In this document: piece by piece, positions 18,435-26,824 of the stretch
How the letters are laid out: each line of letters begins with the position of its first letter
Position numbering within the stretch: position 1 is the stretch's first letter
Assembly (NCBI RefSeq): GCF_011759605.1
Contig: NZ_JAAOYX010000001.1
Coordinates: forward strand, 682,001-746,000
DNA length: 64,000 nucleotides
Reading direction: 5' to 3'
Source of the DNA: Luteibacter sp. SG786
GTDB lineage: Bacteria > Pseudomonadota > Gammaproteobacteria > Xanthomonadales > Rhodanobacteraceae
Translations under genes and position numbers: made by a program
Notes under the pieces: generated by a model
The model's database searches: none
Told to the model about the DNA's origin: nothing
The model's input: the letters and a program-made list of their open reading frames with translations, nothing else

Positions 18435-19886
18435 TCATGGGCCCGAACCGGGTGCCGAGCGACCGGGCTGCTGCTGCGTCTGTTGCTGTTGATGGTCAGC
18501 CAGCGCCTGAGCTCGCTGTGCTCCTTCTTGCCAGGCACGACTGCTGTCTTCGATAGACGTGCTCATGGCCCGCTGCGTATCCACTTCGACCACCTGCTTA
18601 TGGGGGGAGTTGGTGCTGCCTTGCACAGCGTAAGCACGAGTGGCGTCCACGCTCACCTCAACGTGGTCGATGCGCTGTATGCCGCCTTGCCGGGCCGCGA
18701 CAGTCAGGGAGGCGGCGAGGCGATCGCTGCGCTCGTCGGGTGTATGTTGGTGACGGGCGTCGAGGCGATGAACGCCGTCGCGGGCCTGCTCGAAGAGCGC
18801 GTGATCCGGATGAGACTTATCGTCCAGGCGCAGCGCCGGTTTGTCGTCGTCGAACCATGAACCGGGATGGCTCAGGGTGTTCCAGGCGCTGGATACCCGA
18901 CTGCCGACAGCGCGAGCGATATCGCCCACGTCTTCGGCAACTTCGTGACTGGCCCGCTTTGCCGCGTCCGCTACCTCATGGGCAGCCTGCCCAATGGCCC
19001 GTCCCGCCGCTGCTATGTCTTGGGCCACCTCGCGACCAAGCGCCTCGGCATGTTCGCCGATCTCCTTAGGTATCTCCCAGGTGGCCGACAGCCCCTTGCG
19101 GATGTCCATGATGTCGTTGCGGTAACGATCGACCATGCCTTCGTGAGCGCGGTATCTAGCCAGGCTCTCGGGGTTGATGATTGATTGGCCGAGCAGCTTG
19201 CTGTCCGGCACGAAGTTGTCGATCGCATGGGCGTCGAAGTCCGTCGCCTTGATTGGATTGCGCGGCGAAAGGATGCCGCTGTCATCGCGGTAGCCGGCCT
19301 TCGAGAGAGTGTCTATGTCTTGCTGCGACGCGTAGATCCGGACCTCGCCAAAGTGATCGCTTGCGGCACTGACCAGATCGCCCGCCCGCACGTGGTCGAT
19401 GACTTGATTGCCGCCGGCGGGAACGTTCTGCAGCAGACCTGCAGCGCCGTAAGCGTTGAAGGTTTCGCCATTCAAGCCGAATTTAGCCGCATTGATTTCG
19501 GCAAGTGTGCCGCCCAACGAATGCCCCGTGACGGTTACCTGCAATGGCTTATGGTGCAAGTCTGCGTCCAGCTTCGCTCGCTCCAGCACGCGTTCGGTAA
19601 ATGCCACCGAATCCTGAGTCTGAGCATTCACGCCCGTCAACACCATGCCAGCGTCGACCCCGCCGTCGTGAACCGGCTCGCGATCAAACTCAGTGCCACG
19701 GTAGGCGATCACAATCTCGCCGGTGTCCATGCGGCGGTAGGCAGTCGCTTGAAAGCCCGTACGGGGGTTGTCCGCGACGTCGATGGCTTCATAGGTGGCA
19801 TCGCCAAGTATCTTTGGCTTGTTCAGCACGGGATCCTGATAGGAATCCTGGGCTAGTAACGCATAGTCGGTGGAGGAAAGGGTCAT
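18435..19886 (-). CDS. X-T4SS effector: class 3 lipase/phospholipase with XVIPCD
   Basis: This 483-residue protein has an N-terminal alpha/beta hydrolase of the lipase class 3 type: IAYRGTEF at 60-67, nucleophile elbow GHSLGG at 121-126 with Ser123, probable acid D170 in RAGDLVS and probable His220. Residues 270-340 form a long amphipathic helical region (AEALGREVAQDIAAAGRAIG, HEVADAAKRASHEVAEDV) that could contact membranes or separate the domains. The XVIPCD spans about 354-483 (SHPDHALFEQARDGVHRLDA, RIDHVEVSVDATRAYAVQGS) and ends in a Q-rich tail. There is no peptidoglycan-binding domain, so the likely target is membrane phospholipid. Its ATG overlaps the stop of the preceding exported protein gene by four bases. 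Confidence 0.87.
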   Translation of the reverse strand: MTLSSTDYALLAQDSYQDPVLNKPKILGDATYEAIDVADNPRTGFQATAYRRMDTGEIVIAYRGTEFDREPVHDGGVDAGMVLTGVNAQTQDSVAFTERVLERAKLDADLHHKPLQVTVTGHSLGGTLAEINAAKFGLNGETFNAYGAAGLLQNVPAGGNQVIDHVRAGDLVSAASDHFGEVRIYASQQDIDTLSKAGYRDDSGILSPRNPIKATDFDAHAIDNFVPDSKLLGQSIINPESLARYRAHEGMVDRYRNDIMDIRKGLSATWEIPKEIGEHAEALGREVAQDIAAAGRAIGQAAHEVADAAKRASHEVAEDVGDIARAVGSRVSSAWNTLSHPGSWFDDDKPALRLDDKSHPDHALFEQARDGVHRLDARHQHTPDERSDRLAASLTVAARQGGIQRIDHVEVSVDATRAYAVQGSTNSPHKQVVEVDTQRAMSTSIEDSSRAWQEGAQRAQALADHQQQQTQQQPGRSAPGSGP

Positions 19887-20473
19887 TGACGCTTCTCCTC
19901 GGAACGGACAGTGATCGAAAAGGTGGCGTTCGCTTCGTCCTGATACTTGGCCCGATCGTCTTCGCCGACATCGACCCGATCGAGGTGCGTTGTGGCGTAA
20001 GAACGGTTCGAGTAATAGCGCGTGGTGGACTTGCCTTTCAGCAGGTCGTCATGAAAAAGGGGGGCGCTGAAGTCCACGCTCTTGACGAACAGGTTTGCGC
20101 TGGCGGCAACTACGGACCAATGACAGACGCCCTTACCGAAGTAATCTTCGTCCTGAAGAAGATCTGCGAAGATTTCGCCCTTATACGTGCCGTTGCCGAT
20201 AGCAGTCAGCGAGATGGGCACGCGCTTCTCCGGCGGAACCGTTGCGCCGGTCACGGGCGTCAACGGCACGCAGGCTTCGTTGGCAACGCGATAGTCGACC
20301 ACGCCCTCAACGCGGTCGAATGGACCAGGAGCCCCTTTCACTTCGACAGTGATCTCATAGCGCATGCGCGGATTGGGGTTGAGCTTGACGTCGGGTTGTT
20401 TCATGGCGGCACCGTATGCGTGAGTGGACAGGAGCATGAGAAGGGCAGAAGACGCGCTTTTGGCGATCCTCAT
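19883..20473 (-). CDS. Exported protein, candidate immunity to the lipase effector
   Basis: This 196-residue protein starts at MRIAKSASSALLMLLS, giving a signal peptide that ends near AYGAA; the frame is open to 20572, but that part overlaps the preceding effector. The start shares an ATGA with the stop of the M23 effector gene, and its own stop shares an ATGA with the lipase effector start. The mature part looks beta-rich (RYEITVEVKGAPG, GNGTYKGEIFADLL, ATFSITVRSEEKR), with two cysteines. I do not recognise the family. Position and export suggest a periplasmic inhibitor of the lipase, as for known X-T4SS pairs; this is inferred. Confidence 0.7.
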   Translation of the reverse strand: MRIAKSASSALLMLLSTHAYGAAMKQPDVKLNPNPRMRYEITVEVKGAPGPFDRVEGVVDYRVANEACVPLTPVTGATVPPEKRVPISLTAIGNGTYKGEIFADLLQDEDYFGKGVCHWSVVAASANLFVKSVDFSAPLFHDDLLKGKSTTRYYSNRSYATTHLDRVDVGEDDRAKYQDEANATFSITVRSEEKRQ

Positions 20474-21594
20474 GGGCCTGCTCCGGGTACGGGCCTGGCG
20501 GCCTGCTGTTGTTGAGCCTGCTGCTGTTGCTGCTCGGCCTGCGCATGACCTTGCTGCGCGACCTGATGCCATGCCTGACTGCTCTGCTCGATGGGTGTAG
20601 CCATCGCGCGCTGCGTGTCCACCTCAGCCACTTGCTTGAATGGCGACTGTGGTTCGCCCTGCATGGCATAGACACGGTCGGCATCCGCGCTCAGTTCCAC
20701 ACGATCGATGCGATGCAGTCCGCCTTGCCGCGCTGCGACTGTCAGCGAGGCAGCAAGACGCTCGCTTCCCTCGTCGGGGCTGCGTTGGTGTTGCGCGTCC
20801 AGGCGATGAACGCCTTCCCGCGCCTGCTTGTAGATTTCATGGCCGGGATGTGCGGGTGAATCGAGTCGCGGCACGTCCCGAGCCTGCTGGTGCTGGAGTG
20901 CCTCCGCGGTGTGACGGCCTACGATGCCGTCTGGCTTCAGACCGTGCGTTCGCTGGAAGTTCTCGACGGCTTCGCGAGTGTGTTCGCCGAAGTGGCCATC
21001 GGGCGAAAGCGGGCGACCTTTGGCGTCGTGGATTCCGAGCGCGTTGAGTCGTTCCTGTAGGGCCTGCACGTCGGTGCCCGTCGAACCATCGCGCAGGAGC
21101 GGCGCCTTCGCCTGGTGTGTGGACGAAGCAGGGGCGGAGTGAGCGCCCACCGACGGTGCCGGGCGGTTACGCCAGAAAGTCTCCGGATTCACCGGATGCC
21201 CGTGCGCGTCCTTCATCTGATAGTGCACGTGCTGCGCGTACTGGGTGGCTCCGTCCGGCCCACGGCCACCCATGCGGCCGATTTCGTCACCGACCTCGAC
21301 GTGCTGACCGACCTTCACTGATTGCGACTGCGTATGAAGGATTTCGTGACTATTGCCTTCCGCGTCGCGGATCTTGATCGTGCCGTACTGCCCTCCAACG
21401 AAGGTGACCTCACCGGCGATGGGCGAGTGCACGGACGGGTGGGTGAGATTGACACCCGCTTGCCCGCCTTCGTAGTTGAAGTCGGAACCGCCGTGTGGGC
21501 CCTTGGCCCGGTGCTCGCCATAATGGCCTGTGATGTGTGCCGATTGATGGCCCTGCCGGGGCAGGATCACGTTCATGACGTCTTGGTATGGCAT
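20470..21594 (-). CDS. X-T4SS effector: M23 peptidase, PG-binding domain, XVIPCD
   Basis: This 374-residue protein combines a LytM/M23 zinc endopeptidase (residues 10-145), a PG_binding_1 domain (170-235) and the XVIPCD (about 245-374). The zinc ligands are H34 and D38 in HGGSD and H124 of the HVH motif (122-124); the fold signatures SPIAGEVTFVG and VGDEIGRMGG are present. It probably cuts peptide cross-links of rival peptidoglycan. The XVIPCD carries AHPGHEIYKQAREGVHRLDA and RIDRVELSADADRVYAMQGE and ends in a glutamine-rich tail. No signal peptide is present. It lies 14 bases downstream of a lipoprotein gene, its likely immunity partner. Confidence 0.92.
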   Translation of the reverse strand: MPYQDVMNVILPRQGHQSAHITGHYGEHRAKGPHGGSDFNYEGGQAGVNLTHPSVHSPIAGEVTFVGGQYGTIKIRDAEGNSHEILHTQSQSVKVGQHVEVGDEIGRMGGRGPDGATQYAQHVHYQMKDAHGHPVNPETFWRNRPAPSVGAHSAPASSTHQAKAPLLRDGSTGTDVQALQERLNALGIHDAKGRPLSPDGHFGEHTREAVENFQRTHGLKPDGIVGRHTAEALQHQQARDVPRLDSPAHPGHEIYKQAREGVHRLDAQHQRSPDEGSERLAASLTVAARQGGLHRIDRVELSADADRVYAMQGEPQSPFKQVAEVDTQRAMATPIEQSSQAWHQVAQQGHAQAEQQQQQAQQQQAARPVPGAGP

Positions 21595-21608
21595 GTGTGT
21601 GACCTCCC

Positions 21609-22139
21609 TCAGAGCGAATCGTCTTTGACGCGATAGAGGTGCCAGCAGTCGTCCTTCCGGAAGAAGAACGTCATCTGGTAGTCGGTGTCCGGCTTGACGA
21701 GTTTCACGGAGATCTCAGTCGGACCGCCCGTGGTCTGGGTCGCGACCAAACCGTCTTTCGTCTGCTGCGCCTGGCTGGGCATCACGGGGAATGCCACTTC
21801 GGCCCTGGGTATGGACTTGGAGACGGGCTTCGGTTCGGGATCGGCGTTGGGGTCCACCGAGTCGCTTTGCAGCGGATCGGTGACGTATGCCTTTTGAACC
21901 GCCACGTCGTTTTCGAACAGCGGCAGGAAGCGGTCGAAGGCTTCGGCGGGGCAGCTGGGTGTACTCGTTGTCGCTGTCGCCGAGGAAGTAGCGGCGGCCG
22001 GTGTTGCCGTCGGCGTTGCTGACTTGTCGCAGCCTGTCAGGACGAGCATGGCGAGCAAGAGGGGCAGGGCCGTCATGCGTCCCAGGCGCCCCGATCGAAC
22101 AAGGTTTGTGTTTGCGTCGTCGAATTTGCAGCGATTCAT
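21609..22139 (-). CDS. Lipoprotein, candidate immunity to the M23 effector
   Basis: This 176-residue lipoprotein starts at 22139 (MNRCKFDD), with CGGAGA upstream; a start at 22076 (MTALPLLLAMLVLTGC) is also possible. The lipobox LTGC is followed by DKS, with Asp at +2, which in E. coli would retain it in the inner membrane. After a Thr/Ala-rich linker, the globular part contains CPAEAFDRFLPLFENDVAVQ and ends YQMTFFFRKDDCWHLYRVKD, resembling NTF2-like or DUF4440-type folds only loosely. Many X-T4SS immunity proteins are lipoproteins of this size encoded just upstream of the effector. Confidence 0.72.
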   Translation of the reverse strand: MNRCKFDDANTNLVRSGRLGRMTALPLLLAMLVLTGCDKSATPTATPAAATSSATATTSTPSCPAEAFDRFLPLFENDVAVQKAYVTDPLQSDSVDPNADPEPKPVSKSIPRAEVAFPVMPSQAQQTKDGLVATQTTGGPTEISVKLVKPDTDYQMTFFFRKDDCWHLYRVKDDSL

Positions 22140-22252
22140 GGCGTTCTCCGCCGTAGCGTCCTGGAACACGCCACGCACCGGTTGTGAGTTCGCGCCCCCC
22201 CCCAAGGGAGGCGCATGGATCGAGGCCGTCTGGCGACGGCCCCGCGCGCGAA

Positions 22253-23536
22253 CTACAGAGTCATGACGGGCGGGGGCGCCTCGGGTGACGAGGCCGTCTG
22301 GCGCTGAACATGCTGCGACGAAGGTTCCTGGGCTAGCGGCTTGGCCAGTGCCGACGCACTCTGCTCCACCGGAGTATTCACCGCCTGTGTGGTCGCCACA
22401 TCTGCTACGCGCTTATGAGGCGAATTTGCGTCGCCTGCCACGGCGTAGGCGCGACTTGCATCATCGCTCAGCACCACGTGGTCGATCGACGTCAGCCCTT
22501 CGCGACGCGCTGCTACGGTCAAGGCGGCAGCAAGGTTGTCGCTTTGCTGGTCGGGCGTGCGCTGATGTTGTGCGTCGAGACGATGAACCGCCGCGCGCGC
22601 CTGTTCGTAAAGTGCGTGGTCGGGATGCGCCGGATCGTCGAGACGCAGCACGGCTGTGCGCGACTGATGGGCGGCCGCAATGGCTGCCATGGTGCTCGGT
22701 CCGGCGATTCCGTCCGGCTTCAGATGATGGTCGCGCTGGAACGCTTCGAGCGCCGAGCGAGTGCCGGGGCCAAAGTCGCCATCGGGGCGCAAGGGCCGGT
22801 GGTGCGAGTCGGTGTACCCGAGTTGTACGAGGGTCTTCTGAAGTTCACGCACATCTTCGCCGTGGGCGCCTTCCTTGAGATTGCGCTGATGGACATCCGT
22901 GTGGCGCGCAGCGGTTGGAGGCAAGGGCTGACCAACAGACCCGTCGCCAAGGCGTCGCATGACCTCGGGCGTGAGACGGCGCTGCCAGTCCTCGAAGCGA
23001 TGCTCGCGATCTTCAAACCCGTTCAGCTTGCCGTTAACGGCGATGGTTGCAGCCCGAATGTCTTCGCGCGCGGCTTCCGGTACGCGGTTTTCCCAGTACC
23101 ACACGGCGATGCGCGATGCGTTCTCGGGCTTGGCGGCCAGATCGGGATGGCCCACGAGGTCGAGGCCAAGTGCTTCGCCTGCTGCACGATAATTTTCTTT
23201 GCCAGTGAGCTGAATATATCCGCGTCCGCGATAGGTCCAGCCATCGCCGGGCTGGTCGTTACCGTTGCGTCCGCCGTACATCAGTTCTGCCAGCTTCTCG
23301 GGATGTCCCTGAAGTGCTTCGAGGCGAGCAGTTTCGAGTGCCTCAGCGCCTTCGCGCCACGCGGATTTGACGGGAATTTGGGAAATGTTCCGCGTATATC
23401 GGAAGCTTTCCTCCAGCCGGTTCAGCCCGTTGGATTCGTGGGTAACCTGGGCCATGAAGTTGGCCAGTTCCCTGGGGCTCCTGATGCCCGCTGCATAAGC
23501 GTCGGTCAGGACCTGTGTCTCGCGATCGGTCGCCAT
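22253..23536 (-). CDS. X-T4SS effector: GH19 muramidase-like, PG-binding domain, XVIPCD
   Basis: This 427-residue protein has an N-terminal glycoside hydrolase family 19 domain (1-190). The probable catalytic acid E34 is in QVTHESNG and the base E43 is in RLEESFRYT; substrate-cleft motifs YRGRGYIQLTGKENY and VWYWENR follow. A PG_binding_1 domain spans 225-290 (LQKTLVQLGYTDS, DFGPGTRSALEAFQRDHHL). The XVIPCD (298-427) has HPDHALYEQARAAVHRLDA and IDHVVLSDDASRAYAVAGD. This is the same architecture and relative position as X. citri XAC2609, a known antibacterial T4SS effector. Its C-terminal tail is less Q-rich than those of the other three effectors. Confidence 0.92.
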   Translation of the reverse strand: MATDRETQVLTDAYAAGIRSPRELANFMAQVTHESNGLNRLEESFRYTRNISQIPVKSAWREGAEALETARLEALQGHPEKLAELMYGGRNGNDQPGDGWTYRGRGYIQLTGKENYRAAGEALGLDLVGHPDLAAKPENASRIAVWYWENRVPEAAREDIRAATIAVNGKLNGFEDREHRFEDWQRRLTPEVMRRLGDGSVGQPLPPTAARHTDVHQRNLKEGAHGEDVRELQKTLVQLGYTDSHHRPLRPDGDFGPGTRSALEAFQRDHHLKPDGIAGPSTMAAIAAAHQSRTAVLRLDDPAHPDHALYEQARAAVHRLDAQHQRTPDQQSDNLAAALTVAARREGLTSIDHVVLSDDASRAYAVAGDANSPHKRVADVATTQAVNTPVEQSASALAKPLAQEPSSQHVQRQTASSPEAPPPVMTL

Positions 23537-23612
23537 GTGTAGCTCCTGTTTGACTAGTCTGTCGTGGTGTCCTTACCAGTTACGCCTCGCCTCCGTGGCG
23601 AAGGATTGAAAC

Positions 23613-24263
23613 TCATGGAAGGGTCACTTCCGGAATACTCGACGGATCGAAGTCTTGGAAGGACGTTTCGCCAAGGTCCTTGGCCGTGAGGTCTACCTGC
23701 TTTTCCTTGCCCGTCTCGCTATCGGTGGCCTGGCGAACCACGCGGCTTACCAGCCAGTCCTTTCGGGATGCGGACCATGTGAAGGTGTATTCGTCCGACC
23801 AGCGCTCGCGACTTCCACCGCCGGTCGCAATAAGGAACTGACCGGGGCCGATAATCCGCGTATAGCCAAAGGGGTCGCCAGACACACCCCCGCAGGTGGA
23901 GCAGGGCACGATGCGGTTATTGGACGCCACTTTCCGGAGCTGACCGGATCCGTCGCGCACCAGCAGGAGCACGTTGCGGTTTGGGCCTTCCCCCAGTTTT
24001 TCATGGCCGGTCTTGGGTGGATCGAGCACCAGGATGACGCCCTGGCTCCCCTCGCCAGCGAGAGCCCCCGATTTGGACTCGAGAACGCGTGCCCCATCCG
24101 TCGCAAACGATTTGAGGTCATCCATCTTCATTCCTTTACCCTGCATGGCGGACGTGTTGGACGGTGTTGGACGTGCATAGGGGTTTGCCGTCTGCGCGTG
24201 GACCCACCCGGATACAAGTAGGGCGGTGCCACATGCGAGGCCGAACTTAAGTCGCAGTTGCAT
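23613..24263 (-). CDS. Exported immunity-type protein (XAC2610-like position)
   Basis: This 216-residue protein starts at MQLRLKFGLACGTALL, with AGGAG eight bases upstream; the open frame reaches 24410, but that part is not coding-like. It has a signal peptide ending near VHAQT. The mature protein has short beta-type segments (VILVLDPPKTG, NVLLLVRDGSGQLRKV, EYTFTWSASRKDWLVSRVV) and a CSTC motif. It lies directly upstream of the GH19 effector, where X. citri carries XAC2610, a periplasmic inhibitor of the XAC2609 effector. I infer the same role; sequence homology to XAC2610 needs alignment. Confidence 0.75.
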   Translation of the reverse strand: MQLRLKFGLACGTALLVSGWVHAQTANPYARPTPSNTSAMQGKGMKMDDLKSFATDGARVLESKSGALAGEGSQGVILVLDPPKTGHEKLGEGPNRNVLLLVRDGSGQLRKVASNNRIVPCSTCGGVSGDPFGYTRIIGPGQFLIATGGGSRERWSDEYTFTWSASRKDWLVSRVVRQATDSETGKEKQVDLTAKDLGETSFQDFDPSSIPEVTLP

Positions 24264-24339
24264 CAGTTGGCTCCTGATCCGCTTATTTGGTCTTGGTTGC
24301 GACGGTGGCATCCAGCGGGTGGTCCGATGGCGCACACGT

Positions 24340-24840
24340 TTAGTTCCCGTATGCGATATCGGTACAGGTCGAATAATGCGGCTTGCATCCGGTAGAGCCG
24401 CTCGCCGCACATTTGGCGACTGCCTGTTTCTCTGCCGTCATCTGTGTGGGTCCCGCCGAGGTAGCGAATTGAGTCGTTCCAACGGCAACGGCTATACACT
24501 GATTTTTCACGACCCCAATAAACTTGCAGTCAGTTCCACCTTGACCGGCGCAGTCGGACATCGCTCCCGAAATCGCCTCCTCCTCGGAGGCTTTGTTAAG
24601 TCCTCCACCAAGAACTCCCTTTGCTGCGTCCGCTGCGAGCGCGGTCCAGCGCGCAACTCTGGATGGGCCGCGAAAGTTATCGGCCGGGCCTGGCGATTGC
24701 GACGAATTCCCCACAGGAACACACGCTCTCCAACCGTTTCCCTCTTGGGGTACCTGCCCAGGGGGACAGCCACCCTCGGCGAATGCGGGGCGGCAAAGTA
24801 AGATGAGCATTAGAACTGCGGCTATCTTGATGAGAGGCAT
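24340..24840 (-). CDS. DUF4189 exported protein of the X-T4SS locus
   Basis: This 166-residue protein has a signal peptide (IKIAAVLMLILLCRPAFA) and a cysteine-rich mature part. The DUF4189 pattern is visible: AISGAMSDCAGQGGTDCKF, then NQCIAVAVG, then A-x-KCAASGSTGCK and a final C. These repeated Cys spacings suggest several disulphides in the periplasm. It starts two bases after the virB6 stop and precedes the immunity gene, so it is probably cotranscribed. A gene of similar kind occupies this spot in Xanthomonas T4SS loci. Its role is unknown; it could be an additional immunity or a structural component. Confidence 0.7.
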   Translation of the reverse strand: MPLIKIAAVLMLILLCRPAFAEGGCPPGQVPQEGNGWRACVPVGNSSQSPGPADNFRGPSRVARWTALAADAAKGVLGGGLNKASEEEAISGAMSDCAGQGGTDCKFIGVVKNQCIAVAVGTTQFATSAGPTQMTAEKQAVAKCAASGSTGCKPHYSTCTDIAYGN

Positions 24841-24842
24841 GA

Positions 24843-25934
24843 CTAAGTCCGATCCCGTGCAGGCTGTGGCTTAACGACATCTTGCTGCGGGAGGGTAGGC
24901 ACAGCAGGCGCGGTCCACCGCCCTGGCGCGCCTATGGCACCCGAGGTTTCCCCCCGCGCCGCTACCTGACTATCTCCTCCGGAAAGCCTATGCGCCGACC
25001 AGGACCCAGGAGGCTGCCCACTCGGCCCGATGCTGCTGCCGGCGCCGCCAAACGCGGAATAAGTGAGGAAGTTGCCCAGCGTGCCCTGGAAGAACATGGC
25101 CGCCATGGGCGGTACGGAGACGATGAGAGCCGTGAGCAGCAGGCCGATGCCGCCTTGCTGCATGGCGATGCTGTTCAGGCCTTCCGTGCTGCTTCCGAGC
25201 AGCTTGTTCACGATCTTGGCGCCCCACATGGCTTCGTTGATCTTGATCGTAAGGCGAAGAACGATGCTGCATACCACGCTTAGCAGCGCCATGGAAAAGA
25301 TGGTGCCGATGCCGTACATCAGCCAGCGGCGGAACAGATCCTTGGTCTGGTCGAAGATCAGGCAAAGGATGAACAGCGGGCCGAGACCAATGAACAGGGC
25401 CATGGCGAACTGGTAGAGGAGGAGCATGACGCCTGCCGCCATGGGAGGGCTGGCCGTTCCGAACGCCGCGATCCAGGACGCGCGCTGCTTATTGGCAAGC
25501 ATCTCTGCATCGCTCGGGACGACCTGCACGGAATTGATCGTGCTCAGCGCGAGCTGTGTCCAGGCGAGGTTGCCGTCGATCGAGTCTGCCGTCGTCTCGT
25601 CGTCATTGCCGGTGAAGAGGCCATGCACCTCCTTGTCCAGATCGACCGTGAGGAAGTTATGCAGACCGGTACCTGCCACCGCCATGGTTGTGGCGGCGCC
25701 GACGATAACGGCAATGCGGCCCATGTTGAGTACCGTAGCCATCAGCGGCTCACGCGACTGGCCGGTAAGGATCCGGTAACCCTGAATGAGGATCCACAAA
25801 GTCACGAGCACGAGCGCCATGGCGCTCGCCCACGACATCATGCGGCCCATAAGCTCCATGCCGAACGTACTGATCTGCTTGTTGAGATAGTCGTAGACCA
25901 GTCGGAAGTATATGTAATCCGTAATATTTGGCAT
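24843..25934 (-). CDS. virB6: T4SS inner-membrane channel protein VirB6
   Basis: This 363-residue polytopic membrane protein has hydrophobic segments near 33-50, 67-88, 165-195, 205-230 and 255-285, matching the VirB6/TrbL family. The conserved core includes FAMALFIGLGPLFILCLIFD and a central Trp in INEAMWG. The C-terminal 70 residues are polar and Gly/Pro/Ser-rich and probably cytoplasmic or periplasmic tail. It forms part of the inner-membrane complex through which substrates pass. It follows virB5 in the operon. Confidence 0.9.
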   Translation of the reverse strand: MPNITDYIYFRLVYDYLNKQISTFGMELMGRMMSWASAMALVLVTLWILIQGYRILTGQSREPLMATVLNMGRIAVIVGAATTMAVAGTGLHNFLTVDLDKEVHGLFTGNDDETTADSIDGNLAWTQLALSTINSVQVVPSDAEMLANKQRASWIAAFGTASPPMAAGVMLLLYQFAMALFIGLGPLFILCLIFDQTKDLFRRWLMYGIGTIFSMALLSVVCSIVLRLTIKINEAMWGAKIVNKLLGSSTEGLNSIAMQQGGIGLLLTALIVSVPPMAAMFFQGTLGNFLTYSAFGGAGSSIGPSGQPPGSWSAHRLSGGDSQVAARGETSGAIGAPGRWTAPAVPTLPQQDVVKPQPARDRT

Positions 25935-25990
25935 GTCGCCTTATTCCTGAATGTGTGTTGCCAATCCGCGCGGTCCTTGCGGTTCGGGTA

Positions 25991-26788
25991 TCAGTTGAAA
26001 GCGGCTTTCAGCGCCGCCGTGTTGACGACCGTTCCCAAGACGCTGGGCGATCCGCTCATGGCCCGCCGGGAGAGGTTGGCCTGCATCGTGAGCAGCATGT
26101 CGATCTGCGCGTCGGCTTGTTTCTGGTTGGATTCCCACTGCGCGCGGGCCGTATCCAACGTCTGGCCAAACTCCGTCAGCTGGGCGGTGAAGTTCGCCGT
26201 GTTGCCGTTGGACTCGCCAATCTTGCTGATGAGCGTGCTCTGGGCCGTCGCCATCTCGGTCCCCTTCTGGGCTACGTAGTTGAGATAGCGAACGGTATCG
26301 TTGTACTTGAGGTTCTTGGCCTGAACGATCATGGCGCAGATATCTTGCTGCTGCTGTAGCACATCGCCATTCATGTCGGGAATCAACTTGTCGAGTGCCG
26401 TATCGAGAACACCGGCTAGTCCGCCCTTCGCAACCCGCCCAGGGCATTCGACATCCACACCGAAATCCTCAGCCACTTCCGTGAACTGATGCTTGAGGGT
26501 GAACAAGGTGAAGTTGAGATGCTGCAGTTTGTTCAGCTGTGTTTGCCAGAAGGTGGCTTGATCGGCGTAGTGCTGGATCACGCTCTGGTAATGCTGTGCT
26601 GTTTCTACCCATCGGCCATACTGGTCGTAGAAGTTCTTGAGCGAGTTGGCAATGGCCGTGTAGTCGATGACGGGCAGGCCTGCACGAGCGGGTTCGCTAT
26701 GCATGCTGCAGGTCAGTGTCAAGGCCGTGGCAAGTGCAGCCCTGAGAAGATGGCTACGAACGGTCTTTGGCTGAGTGGTTGTGCTCAT
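25991..26788 (-). CDS. virB5: T4SS minor pilin subunit VirB5
   Basis: This 265-residue protein has a signal peptide (HLLRAALATALTLTCSMHS, cleavage near ARAG) followed by the VirB5/TrbJ pattern. A predicted long helical body covers the rest: SLKNFYDQYGRWVETAQHYQ, QATFWQTQLNKLQHLNF, and the C-terminal region TARAQWESNQKQADAQIDML. VirB5 caps the pilus and helps contact recipient cells. Its position between virB4 and virB6 is the standard order. A single Cys pair (VECPGRV and DICAM) is present. Confidence 0.85.
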   Translation of the reverse strand: MSTTTQPKTVRSHLLRAALATALTLTCSMHSEPARAGLPVIDYTAIANSLKNFYDQYGRWVETAQHYQSVIQHYADQATFWQTQLNKLQHLNFTLFTLKHQFTEVAEDFGVDVECPGRVAKGGLAGVLDTALDKLIPDMNGDVLQQQQDICAMIVQAKNLKYNDTVRYLNYVAQKGTEMATAQSTLISKIGESNGNTANFTAQLTEFGQTLDTARAQWESNQKQADAQIDMLLTMQANLSRRAMSGSPSVLGTVVNTAALKAAFN

Positions 26789-26824
26789 GATGGTCTCCTA
26801 TCCTGAGTCGGCGATGGTTGTCAG

